Source: an uncultured bacterium
GTDB taxonomy: Bacteria; Muiribacteriota; Ozemobacteria; Ozemobacterales; Ozemobacteraceae
DNA length: 64,000 nucleotides
Assembly (NCBI GenBank): GCA_937949615.1
Contig: CALEDQ010000031.1
Span: forward strand, 203,504-267,503
Direction of reading: 5' to 3'
The notes below the pieces were generated by a model. That model made no database searches, was not told the DNA's origin, and saw only the letters and a list, made by a program, of their open reading frames with translations. Shown here piece after piece: positions 18,213 through 26,353 of the stretch; positions within the stretch are counted from its first letter, which is position 1, and each line of letters opens with the position of its first letter. A program made the translations under genes and the position numbers.

Positions 18213-18782
18213 ATGGTAGAAAACAATCCTCTGTTGATCGCTCTCGAAGCCAAAGATGCGAAAACCGCTCTGCAGATGATTCTGAATGGCGAAGATTTTC
18301 GCGTAACTGACCATACCGGGGTTAACCCGCTGCACCTGGCAGCAAAACACGGCATGAAAGAGGTGCTGGCTGCTCTGCTCGAACGGGGGGCCGAGGTCGA
18401 TGCTGCCAACGTCGACGGCGTTACGCCGCTGCATCTGGCCGCCGCCCGCGAGCAGCCCGAAACCTTCCGCATGCTGATCGTTCATGGCGCCGATTATTTC
18501 AGAACCGAACGCGACGGCTGGACCCCGCTGCACTGGGCTGCCTTTCGCGGCTGCATGCCGATTCTCGAGTTTCTTCTCAGCCTCGGTTCTAAAATTGACC
18601 AGGCCGACAACGACGGCTGGACTCCGTTGCACCTCGCGGCGCAGCAGGGGCATTTCCCGGCTGTACAGTCTTTACTCAATGCTGGCGCTGATAAAACTCT
18701 TAAAAGCGAAGACGGCCAGACCGCACTCGATCTGGCCGTCTCACAGAATCACAAAGAGATTACTGCTCTGCTAAGTCGATAA
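18213..18782 (+). CDS. Ankyrin-repeat protein
   Basis: 189 residues, GAGGAGAG site before the ATG. It consists almost entirely of about five ankyrin repeats, with the hallmark NPLHLAAKHG, TPLHLAAARE, TPLHWAAFRG, TPLHLAAQQG and TALDLAVSQN turns. There is no signal peptide or extra domain, so it is probably a small cytoplasmic protein-binding scaffold. Its last 23 bases overlap the end of the convergent M48 protease gene. It is divergent from the SPFH gene. The partner is unknown. Confidence 0.88.
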   Translation: MVENNPLLIALEAKDAKTALQMILNGEDFRVTDHTGVNPLHLAAKHGMKEVLAALLERGAEVDAANVDGVTPLHLAAAREQPETFRMLIVHGADYFRTERDGWTPLHWAAFRGCMPILEFLLSLGSKIDQADNDGWTPLHLAAQQGHFPAVQSLLNAGADKTLKSEDGQTALDLAVSQNHKEITALLSR

Positions 18783-19662
18783 GCTTGTCGCTGGCATCTT
18801 TAACATCTTCGGGGTTGATGCCGGTCAGGTTGCTGAATTCACCATTTTCTATCCATGAATCGAGCTGTTTTGCCCGCATGATCAGGAACGGGTGCGACAT
18901 TGTCGACGTGATGAATGCCGTATAGGTTTTGTTGATGAACGATTCATCGCTTGCATCTTCGTAAGATCTGATCTGACGCAGAAATTCACCTTCGTCCATT
19001 TCGCTGTAAAGCTTGGGCGAAGCGGCGGCCATTTTCATGAAGGCGCGGTTGGCGATGTGCTGGTTCTGCACGCAGATAAGGCCAGCCCGGTCGGCAGAAA
19101 GCTCTGATTTGCGTTCCCAGTCGAACATGGCCATTTCGAGACCTTTGCTCAGCAGGCCGGAAATACCAAAAGTGGCGCCGGCAGCAATGTCGAGGACCAT
19201 CTTGAAGTTTCTTGCCATGGTGCGATAGAGAACATGGCCGCACTTGATGTGCCCTAGCTCGTGGCCGAGCACGAAGAATACTTCTTCTTCATCCATGGCT
19301 TCGATCAGAGCTGAAGTTACAACGATAAACGGGCGGGTTTGCCCGTAAGTGAAGGCATTCGGAATCGGATGGGTGGTCACGTAGAGTTCTGGTTCAGGCA
19401 TATCAAGAATGCGGGTCGCGTAGCGCAGGGTTTCGCGCAGGCGTGGCAGCATTTTGCCTTTTACGTGAATGTTGCTGGCGAGGTTGGTGATGCGAAAAAA
19501 CTGCTCGAAACCGATTTCCATCAGTTTGGTGACGAGAAATTCGAAACCAGGGATTGCCTGCAGGGCGCCGATGGCCTGGCGATCCCAGGGGTGCTGAAAA
19601 CTTTCGGCTTTGAGATTCGGGAAGGTTTTAAAACGACGTCTGGTAGTGTTTTCCTTTTCCAA
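18760..19662 (-). CDS. M48-family zinc metalloprotease
   Basis: 300 residues from a TTG start at 19662, which has AAAGGAGAGAGG upstream. The ATG at 19707 further upstream sits before the predicted transcription start, so it cannot be used. The HEXXH zinc motif is FVLGHELGHIKCGHVL, and the downstream Glu ligand is probably in WERKSELSADRAGL. A mildly hydrophobic stretch (ILDIAAGATFGISGLL) may be membrane-associated, but no strong membrane helices are seen, unlike HtpX. It looks like the cytoplasmic or peripheral M48 group. Its 3' end overlaps the ankyrin gene by 23 bases. Substrate unknown. Confidence 0.9.
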   Translation of the reverse strand: MEKENTTRRRFKTFPNLKAESFQHPWDRQAIGALQAIPGFEFLVTKLMEIGFEQFFRITNLASNIHVKGKMLPRLRETLRYATRILDMPEPELYVTTHPIPNAFTYGQTRPFIVVTSALIEAMDEEEVFFVLGHELGHIKCGHVLYRTMARNFKMVLDIAAGATFGISGLLSKGLEMAMFDWERKSELSADRAGLICVQNQHIANRAFMKMAAASPKLYSEMDEGEFLRQIRSYEDASDESFINKTYTAFITSTMSHPFLIMRAKQLDSWIENGEFSNLTGINPEDVKDASDKLIDLAEQ

Positions 19663-19710
19663 TGCCTCTCTCCTTTGGTAGCTGTATGCCGGTGAATTAT
19701 TAACCATTAC

Positions 19711-19739
19711 AGCATAAAGCAAAAATCCATATTTTCCAA
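19711..19739 (-). promoter_or_regulatory. M48 protease promoter
   Basis: TTGGAA, 17 bases and TATGCT on the minus strand. The predicted start near 19704 lies downstream of the ATG at 19707 and supports the TTG start at 19662. Confidence 0.65.
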
Positions 19740-19755
19740 GGGGCGGCCGATTAAA

Positions 19756-19784
19756 TTGCGAAACCGGGCATTGCATGCTAGAAT
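19756..19784 (+). promoter_or_regulatory. SLC12-like transporter promoter
   Basis: TTGCGA, 17 bases and TAGAAT with a TGC extended -10. It is divergent from the M48 promoter, 16 bases apart. Confidence 0.7.
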
Positions 19785-19818
19785 TGCCGCAACAAAGAAC
19801 TCTGGAGAGAATCGTCTG

Positions 19819-22056
19819 ATGCTCAACGCCAATTATGCCGGAAAAAGCAGCACGATAAAATTTGGCACCTTCGCGGGGGTTTTCACGCCGAGTATTCTGA
19901 CCATCTTTGGCGTGATCATGTTCATGCGTGCCAATTACGTGGTTGGCGAAGCCGGCATTTTCAATGCGGTTCTGATTCTTTTTCTTTCGCAGTTCATTAC
20001 ATTGCTGACAACGTTTTCAGTTGCCGCCATTTCGACAAATATGCCGATCAAGGGCGGTGGCGCATATTTTATGGTTTCACGGGTTCTCGGGGCAGAGTTT
20101 GGTGGTGCGATCGGTCTGGCGCTTTTTGCAGCGCAGGTGGTTTCGATCTCATTTTATCTGCTGGGTTTTTCTGAAGCGGTGGTCAAGGCTTTTCCTGTGA
20201 TGACGCCTTATTTTATGTACATCGGTATGACCGCTGCCGCAATCCTGTTCATGATTGCCCGGATTGGTGCCGACTGGGCGATTAAAACCCAGTATGTCAT
20301 CATGGCGGTTCTTTTCAGCTCGATTTTCATTTATCTCGTCGGTGCCGCCGGCAGTTTCAGCTGGCAGCAGTTCAATCTCAACTGGCGGCCGGTCCCGGGC
20401 GCTGGCGGTACTACCGGCTTCTGGTATCTGTTTGCCATCTATTTCCCGAGTGTTACCGGGTTCATTGCCGGCATAAACATGTCTGGTGATCTCGAAAAAC
20501 CCGGCGAGAACATGACGGTTGGCACGCTGTATGCTCTACTGGTCGCAACAACGGTTTATTTTTTGCAGATCGTCTTCTATGGCGGCGGTTTTGGTCGCGA
20601 AACCCTGATTAATGAACCTTTCAAAGTGATGATCGACAATGCGCTTTTCGGTGCTGGTTTTATGGTGGTGGCCGGGGTTTACGCTGCGACCCTGTCAAGT
20701 GCTCTTGGCCGTTTTGTCGGCGCTCCCCGCGTGCTTCAGGCGATCGCCCGTGATGAGATCGTGCCGCTTCTACGGCCTTTTGCCAAAGGTCATGGCCCAT
20801 CTGACGAACCACGCCTGGGGCTTTATTTCTGTGCCGCTGCCACATTCGCCCTTCTCTGGATAGGTGGCGACGGCTCGGGCGGTGTTTTTCTCAACTCGAT
20901 TGCTGCGATTATGGGCATGTTTTTTCTTTTCACCTTTGGGTTGCTGAATCTGGCAGCATTCATCGAGTCATATTCTGCAAATCCTTCGTTCAGGCCACGT
21001 TTTCGCTACTTTCACTGGTCGATGTCTCTGGTCGGGGTGATCGGCAGCTTCGGTTCAGCATTGCTCGTCGATTATAAGGCGGCATCGATTGCCTTCGCGG
21101 TTGTACTTCTGCTGCTGTGGTATCTGCGGCGGCGCGATATGGCGATTTCTTTCGGCGATGCCAGGCGTGGCTATCTTTACAGTCGCATACAGAAGAATCT
21201 TTTTCTGCTGAAGAATCTGCCAGACGATGCCAGAAACTGGCGCCCTTCGATTCTGGCGCTCAGCGGCAACCCTGGCTCGCGCGAGACCATGGTTTCTTAC
21301 TCTGTCTGGCTTAATGCCGGGCGTGGCGTTGTCGTTCTCGCCAACATAATTTTCGGCAATCTCCGGGAAATGGCGGTCGAACGCTCGGCTGCCGAGCTCC
21401 AACTCGATGCTTTTCTCAAAGAGAAAAATATTCAGGCGCTGGCGCAGGTGGTCGTGGCCGATGATATTCTGGCGGGTGTGCGCATGATTCTGCGCGGGTC
21501 AGCCTATGGGCCGCTGCGCCCGAATATTTTCGTCTGTGGCTGGAAGGGAAACGACCAGAACCAGGAGGGTTATGTCGAGTTTCTGCGCGAGGCAACCAGT
21601 CTTAATGTGAGTCAGATTCTGGTTTGCGACCGGGGTCTGCCTGACCCTGACCGGCGCAAACGCGTCGACGTCTGGTGGCGTGGTCACAAGAACGGGCCAT
21701 TGATGGTGCTGATGGCGCACCTGCTTGTTCACAACTGGGAATGGTCAGGCTCCAGAATCATTTTGAAACGCGCAGTCAGTAACGAAACTCTGCTGTCTGA
21801 AGCGAAAACCGAGCTTGAACACTTGCTGCATGAGGCAAGAGTGAACGCCGAAGTTGAAGTTGTTGTCGCTGAGAGCAATTTTGCTGAGACTCTGCAGTTG
21901 AATTCTCTCGACGCCGACTGTGTCTTTCTTGGTTTTGAGCTGCCAGAACATGGTGAAGAGGGGAAGTGGCTGCAGAATTTTGACCGCATGCTGACAAGAA
22001 TGCCAACGACGCTGCTGGTGCACTCAGCCGACGGTAAAGACTATCTCAGCCACTAA
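19819..22056 (+). CDS. SLC12-like cation-chloride cotransporter family permease
   Basis: 745 residues, GGAGAGA upstream of the ATG. The first ~460 residues hold about 12 membrane helices of the APC fold. The start GTFAGVFTPSILTIFGVIMF and the GGGAYFMVSRVLGAEFGG motif closely match the SLC12 cation-chloride cotransporter family. The last ~270 residues are a soluble cytoplasmic domain, as in SLC12 C-terminal domains. The transported ions cannot be read from sequence by eye; amino-acid transport is a less likely alternative. It converges on the 77-residue membrane protein with a 6-base gap. Confidence 0.85.
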   Translation: MLNANYAGKSSTIKFGTFAGVFTPSILTIFGVIMFMRANYVVGEAGIFNAVLILFLSQFITLLTTFSVAAISTNMPIKGGGAYFMVSRVLGAEFGGAIGLALFAAQVVSISFYLLGFSEAVVKAFPVMTPYFMYIGMTAAAILFMIARIGADWAIKTQYVIMAVLFSSIFIYLVGAAGSFSWQQFNLNWRPVPGAGGTTGFWYLFAIYFPSVTGFIAGINMSGDLEKPGENMTVGTLYALLVATTVYFLQIVFYGGGFGRETLINEPFKVMIDNALFGAGFMVVAGVYAATLSSALGRFVGAPRVLQAIARDEIVPLLRPFAKGHGPSDEPRLGLYFCAAATFALLWIGGDGSGGVFLNSIAAIMGMFFLFTFGLLNLAAFIESYSANPSFRPRFRYFHWSMSLVGVIGSFGSALLVDYKAASIAFAVVLLLLWYLRRRDMAISFGDARRGYLYSRIQKNLFLLKNLPDDARNWRPSILALSGNPGSRETMVSYSVWLNAGRGVVVLANIIFGNLREMAVERSAAELQLDAFLKEKNIQALAQVVVADDILAGVRMILRGSAYGPLRPNIFVCGWKGNDQNQEGYVEFLREATSLNVSQILVCDRGLPDPDRRKRVDVWWRGHKNGPLMVLMAHLLVHNWEWSGSRIILKRAVSNETLLSEAKTELEHLLHEARVNAEVEVVVAESNFAETLQLNSLDADCVFLGFELPEHGEEGKWLQNFDRMLTRMPTTLLVHSADGKDYLSH

Positions 22057-22062
22057 AATCAG

Positions 22063-22296
22063 CTAGAAGCCGAACCAGTTGATGATGTGTCCCACCAGTG
22101 AAATTGCGCCAGCGCCGATAATAAGTATCCAGAGCGGCAGGCGGTAATGAAACCCGTCGATCAGAGTTTCTGTGGTTTTGTCGTCTTCGCTGTCTTCTTC
22201 ATAATCAGAAATCAACCCTGACCACTTCTTGATTCCATAAAAGAAGAAGCCGATCAGCAGAAGAAAAAGACAGAAGTTGAGAATGACGATCCACAT
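22063..22296 (-). CDS. Small two-helix membrane protein
   Basis: 77 residues with two hydrophobic helices (VILNFCLFLLLIGFFFYGI near 4-22 and LWILIIGAGAISLVGHII near 55-72), separated by a very acidic loop, DYEEDSEDDKTTE. There is no good Shine-Dalgarno site. TATAAT ends exactly 6 bases before the ATG, so the mRNA may be leaderless. No family recognised. The gene has its own promoter and is separated by 41 bases from the deacetylase gene, which ends before it on the same strand. Confidence 0.65.
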   Translation of the reverse strand: MWIVILNFCLFLLLIGFFFYGIKKWSGLISDYEEDSEDDKTTETLIDGFHYRLPLWILIIGAGAISLVGHIINWFGF

Positions 22297-22302
22297 GCCC
22301 TG

Positions 22303-22332
22303 ATTATAGACCCGATGATGTTTTAATTACAA
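22303..22332 (-). promoter_or_regulatory. Promoter of the small membrane protein, giving a leaderless mRNA
   Basis: TTGTAA, 18 bases and TATAAT on the minus strand. The usual start distance places +1 at the A of the ATG at 22296. Confidence 0.55.
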
Positions 22333-22337
22333 CCGGC

Positions 22338-23699
22338 TTAACTGGCGGTGGTCAGACGGATCAGCTCAGAAATGGTGATGAAGCGGTAACCATGCGCTTT
22401 GAAGCTTCTGATCATACCAGGCAGCATCTGAGCGGCACCCGGGTGAATGTCGTGAAAGAGCACGATGCTGCCCGGCCCGATCGATTTCATGACCCGGTAA
22501 GTGATCATGTCAGGGTTTTTGTTCTGCCAGTCGCGGCTGTCCGAGTCCCACATGACTTCGTGCCAGCCCTGCCCATGCAGCATGCTTTTGACTTTTGAAT
22601 TGGTCGCCCCGAATGGTGGCCTGACCAGATTGCAGTTGCGGCCGGTAATGCCGGCAATCACTTCGTTGGTGCGGCGCAGGCTGCTGAGGCCTTCAGAAGC
22701 TGAATTTCTGGCGAGGTTAAGGTGGTTCCAGGTGTGGTTGCCGATATCATGTCCTTCGGCTGCCATTCTGGCAAGAATGTCGGGGTAAGTTTCGGCCCGG
22801 CTGCCGACCACGAAGAAGGTGGCTTTCGCACCTTCCTGCCTGAGAATGTCGAGAATTTCACGGGTATAACTCTGATGCGGGCCGTCATCAAAGGTCAGGG
22901 CGATGTAACGGTCGCGTGGCTCTGCTTTGAATGACGCGATTATCTCTGAACAGGCTTCAGAAGTCAGCGGTGTAAAGGGTTTGCTGATATTCGTGCGGGC
23001 TGGCCGGCCAGGTACTGTCGGCGAAGGTGAGCTGACGTAGGCTTCTTCACGACTGCTTTCGCTTTCGGCTTCATTGCGGCCATTCGGATAAAGCGGATAA
23101 AAGTCGATATTGCCGGTTTCGACCGGTGGTTTGTAGCTGCCGAGACTCAACGGGCGGGCAACCCGCTCGGTGCTCGGCATCTGAACATGATAGCCAAGCT
23201 CGGCAAGCTGGCTGATCGCTGGCTGAAAGCCGGGATTGCCCGCCAGGCAGGTTTTAAAGCAGGCGGCGGCGGCGGCCGGGTTCCCTTCTTCTTTTTCGAG
23301 AAGGCCGAGATTGTAGCTGATCCAGAATGAGGCCGAAAAGTTCAGACCGGTTTTGAACACCAGCCGGGCTTCGTCGCGGAGTCCCTTCTGTTTAAGTGCC
23401 GAGCCAAGATTGTTGTAGAGATGAATGTAGCGCGGATCGACACTTAGCCCATGTCGCCAGAGCCTGATCGCATCTTCGAGTTTGCCGGCCCGCGCATATA
23501 TTATGCCGATCGAATTGATGGCGGCGACATCACGTGGGTTTTCTCTGATGCGGCGGCGCAGAACTTCGAAATCTTTTAGCAGATCGGGTGGATTGTACTG
23601 GTCAAAACCTGCCTGCCGCGCTGGTGCCGCCTTGGCAGCATGGCTGAATGTCAGACATAAGCATATCAGAATAAAAAGAAGGCTGTGCTTGAATTTCAT
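22338..23699 (-). CDS. Secreted TPR protein with polysaccharide deacetylase domain
   Basis: 453 residues. Residues 1-24 are a signal peptide (HSLLFILICLCLTFSHAAKA). Residues ~35-170 are TPR repeats (AINSIGIIYARAGKLEDAIR, IHLYNNLGSALKQKGLRDEA). A linker rich in Ser and Pro leads to a NodB domain (~255-445): ALTFDDGPHQS with the catalytic and metal Asp pair, GHDIGNHTWNHLNL with the two metal His, RPPFGATN, and VMWDSDSRDW. All core residues of an active carbohydrate esterase 4 are present, so it should remove N-acetyl groups from peptidoglycan or another envelope glycan. The TPR part probably docks it. Last gene of the operon with the two-component system. Confidence 0.9.
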   Translation of the reverse strand: MKFKHSLLFILICLCLTFSHAAKAAPARQAGFDQYNPPDLLKDFEVLRRRIRENPRDVAAINSIGIIYARAGKLEDAIRLWRHGLSVDPRYIHLYNNLGSALKQKGLRDEARLVFKTGLNFSASFWISYNLGLLEKEEGNPAAAAACFKTCLAGNPGFQPAISQLAELGYHVQMPSTERVARPLSLGSYKPPVETGNIDFYPLYPNGRNEAESESSREEAYVSSPSPTVPGRPARTNISKPFTPLTSEACSEIIASFKAEPRDRYIALTFDDGPHQSYTREILDILRQEGAKATFFVVGSRAETYPDILARMAAEGHDIGNHTWNHLNLARNSASEGLSSLRRTNEVIAGITGRNCNLVRPPFGATNSKVKSMLHGQGWHEVMWDSDSRDWQNKNPDMITYRVMKSIGPGSIVLFHDIHPGAAQMLPGMIRSFKAHGYRFITISELIRLTTAS

Positions 23700-23738
23700 T
23701 CTAAACCTTATCGGCAGCCTGCCGCTATTTTTTTGCCA

Positions 23739-25016
23739 TCAAGGCGACTTTTTTTGCCAGTGCCGGGTCTGAATTATCTGCTCGAAGCAGTCCCATATCT
23801 GGTCGGCAAGGTTTTGCGGCTCAGGAAATGCGGGAAGCGGCAGCTGGTTTGTCGGATTGATACGGTTAAGAAGCCAGACCGCCAGAGCCCTGATGTCGCG
23901 GCGCTTGCCTTCAGGCTCGTCGTAGATAACCTGGGTAAGCTCTCTTATCAGTCCGGGGCGTTCTGCCTCATTAAATTGAAAAGTAAGCGGCATTCCGGCC
24001 ATTATAATGATGCGGCGGTGAATTGCCTCGCTCTTCTGCTCCTTTGCCCAGCCTGAAAGTTCGTTCAAGCGTTTGCCAAGCTGTGCATCAGGCTCCCCGT
24101 TGCCTTCGGCAAAGGATTTGAAATAAACCGTACTGGTCAGAATGCTTTCAAAAAGCAGAGCAGTCGGCTGACCGATAAATACAGGCCTGAAGAAAAAGTC
24201 AGAGCCGGGGGTGCCGTCTGAGTTTCGCCAGCTTTTTATTACTGGCAGAATTTTTTTCAGATTCTCATGCAGAGCGGGGTTGAACTCTGCCAGCATGCTG
24301 ATTATCGCTCCGGCGCACATCGTTGTCATTATCCGGCCATAGGCCGGCTGTTCTGGAAAAAAGAACGAACCGTCGGCGAGCTGAAGTCTGGCCATTTCAT
24401 TGCCGATTGTCTGCAGCAATTGCTGGTCGAGTTCGTAGCCCCTGGCGGCCGCGGTTTTTACTGCCAGCGCAAGAGGTAACGAGGTGTGACACGAGAAACA
24501 GCTGTTTTCTCTGTTGAACTGCACGGTCGCGTCAACCAGCTGCCTGATTCGGTTTTCAATTGCCCGCACCTCGGCCGGCACAGCGGTCAGTTCAATACGG
24601 TTGCCCTGGTTCTGCTCATAATTTTCAAGGCCGGCGGTCCGAGTAATCAGCGGAGTAATGTAAAACGAAGAACTTGCTACTGATTGCGGGCGAAACACCA
24701 TGAAGCCTTCGTCGGCTTTGGCCGAGGCAATGAACTGGCGCTCTGCAGTTTCGATAAGGGCAGCCCGGCAGATTATGCCCTGCCCCCAGAGTTCGTCGTT
24801 GCGGGTCGGAAGAAGAATCTGGTCGAAAGCCAGAGGCTGCATGAAATTAACCAGCAGGCGGTTCTCGCTTCTGGCTATCTGGTAACTGGGATCGTAGCTG
24901 GCAGTGACCTGAAGAGTCTGCAACAGCAGCAGCGCAAGAATTGCCAGAACCGGCAGCAGTCTGAAGCTGCCTGATAATTTTCTGTCGACCTTAAATGCTG
25001 CTGACAGTTTTTTCAT
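23739..25016 (-). CDS. Secreted CxxCH protein, possibly alpha-toroid fold
   Basis: 425 residues. Residues ~18-38 form a signal or anchor segment (LLPVLAILALLLLQTLQ, following a basic SGSFR). SCFSCHTSL at residues 172-180 has one CxxCH, the covalent heme c attachment motif. Downstream helical pairs (ADGSFFFPEQPAYG, SDGTPGSDFF) recall the squalene-cyclase/prenyltransferase alpha-toroid, in which the DGS-type QW motifs fit loosely. No family is certain. It starts 4 bases inside the response-regulator gene (ATGA overlap), so the sensor, the regulator and this protein are translated together. Its role may be redox or lipid related; that is inference. Confidence 0.7.
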   Translation of the reverse strand: MKKLSAAFKVDRKLSGSFRLLPVLAILALLLLQTLQVTASYDPSYQIARSENRLLVNFMQPLAFDQILLPTRNDELWGQGIICRAALIETAERQFIASAKADEGFMVFRPQSVASSSFYITPLITRTAGLENYEQNQGNRIELTAVPAEVRAIENRIRQLVDATVQFNRENSCFSCHTSLPLALAVKTAAARGYELDQQLLQTIGNEMARLQLADGSFFFPEQPAYGRIMTTMCAGAIISMLAEFNPALHENLKKILPVIKSWRNSDGTPGSDFFFRPVFIGQPTALLFESILTSTVYFKSFAEGNGEPDAQLGKRLNELSGWAKEQKSEAIHRRIIIMAGMPLTFQFNEAERPGLIRELTQVIYDEPEGKRRDIRALAVWLLNRINPTNQLPLPAFPEPQNLADQIWDCFEQIIQTRHWQKKSP

Positions 25017-26347
25017 TCTTCCTTGCGGATTCCGTATTTTTTCAGCTTGTAATGCAGGTTTTGCCTGGTCACGCCAAGAGTGGCTGCAGCTCTTGAATAA
25101 TTCCAGCCGGCCGCTTCAAGAGCCTGCAGAATAAGATTTTCTTCGATTTTTTCCATGGTCTGGTCGAGTGGCAGCCCCTGTTCGAAATTTTGCTGACCAT
25201 TGTCGCGGTCAGAGGGCAGATTCAGATCAGCGGCAGTTAACTGCCCGGAGCGCTTCATTATGACTGCCCGTTCAATGCAGTTTTCAAGCTGCCTGACGTT
25301 GCCGGGCCATTCATAATCCATAAGAGCCTGAATAAATGACTGGTCGAAGCCGGTTATGCTGCGTGAGTGCCTCATTGAATAAAGATTTATAAAGAATTCA
25401 GCCAGTTCACGAATGTCAGAACGCCTGGCGCGTAACGGCGGCAGTTCGATCTCGACGACATTGATACGGTAGAGCAGGTCTTCTCTGAAATTTCCGTTCT
25501 GCACTTCGCGACTGAGAATCTTGTTCGATGCCGAAATGATGCGCACGTCAGCCTGCAGCTGCTGGTTTGCTCCGACCGGCTTGAAACTGCCATCCTGCAG
25601 AACCCGCAGCAGTTTGGCCTGGTTCGACACCGGCAGATCGCCAATTTCGTCGAGAAAAAGAGTGCCACCTTCGGCCTCTTTGAACAGGCCGTGCTTATCA
25701 GAATAGGCGTTGGTAAAACTGCCTTTTTTGTGTCCGAACATTTCACTTTCGAAAAGCTGTTCAGGAATGGTGCTGCAGTTCACGGCAACAAAAGGTTTGT
25801 CGCTGCGGGTGGAATGGGCGTGAATGGCTCTGGCGACCATTTCCTTGCCGGTGCCGCTTTCGCCGCTGATCAGAACCGTGCTGCTGGTGTCGGAAATATT
25901 GGCTATCAGCTTATGAACCCGTTGCATTGCCTCTGAAGTGCCAATCAGCCCACGGGCCGGTACAGATGTTCTGGTAGCGGCGGTTCTGATACTGAGTGCC
26001 TGTCTGACCGCCTGTTTAAAGTCCGCCAGCTCGAAGGGCTTGAGCAGGTAATCTCTGGCGCCGAGTTTGATCGCCGTTACGGCTGTTTCAACCGAGGAAT
26101 ACGCTGTCATAAGGATACAGGGGAGTTCTGGTTTAATTTTTCTGATCTTCCCGAGAAGTTCTATGCCAGACATACCCTGCATGCGGATGTCGGAAATTAC
26201 CAGATCGGCTTCATGTGAGCAGATATAGTCATAGCCGCGCTGGGGGTCAGAGAAATCGGCTACTTCACAGCCGTCCAGTTCGAGTGCCTTTTTTAGAGCC
26301 TGTAGAAGCTTTGGTTCATCGTCGATCAGAACTATGCGACCCTTCAT
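25013..26347 (-). CDS. NtrC-type response regulator
   Basis: 444 residues with a receiver domain (~1-120, acidic pocket DDEP, phospho-acceptor Asp53 in ISDIRMQGMSG, Lys in LLKPFE), a sigma54 AAA+ domain (Walker A GESGTGKEM, Walker B GGTLFLDEIGDL, arginine-finger region REDLLYRINV) and a Fis-type HTH (RAAATLGVTRQNLHYKLKKY). The loop that contacts sigma54 reads GSFTNA instead of the consensus GAFTGA. It lies 6 bases after the kinase gene and GGAG precedes its ATG. The histidine kinase is its cognate partner. The targets are unknown. Confidence 0.93.
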   Translation of the reverse strand: MKGRIVLIDDEPKLLQALKKALELDGCEVADFSDPQRGYDYICSHEADLVISDIRMQGMSGIELLGKIRKIKPELPCILMTAYSSVETAVTAIKLGARDYLLKPFELADFKQAVRQALSIRTAATRTSVPARGLIGTSEAMQRVHKLIANISDTSSTVLISGESGTGKEMVARAIHAHSTRSDKPFVAVNCSTIPEQLFESEMFGHKKGSFTNAYSDKHGLFKEAEGGTLFLDEIGDLPVSNQAKLLRVLQDGSFKPVGANQQLQADVRIISASNKILSREVQNGNFREDLLYRINVVEIELPPLRARRSDIRELAEFFINLYSMRHSRSITGFDQSFIQALMDYEWPGNVRQLENCIERAVIMKRSGQLTAADLNLPSDRDNGQQNFEQGLPLDQTMEKIEENLILQALEAAGWNYSRAAATLGVTRQNLHYKLKKYGIRKEE

Positions 26348-26353
26348 TGGTAA

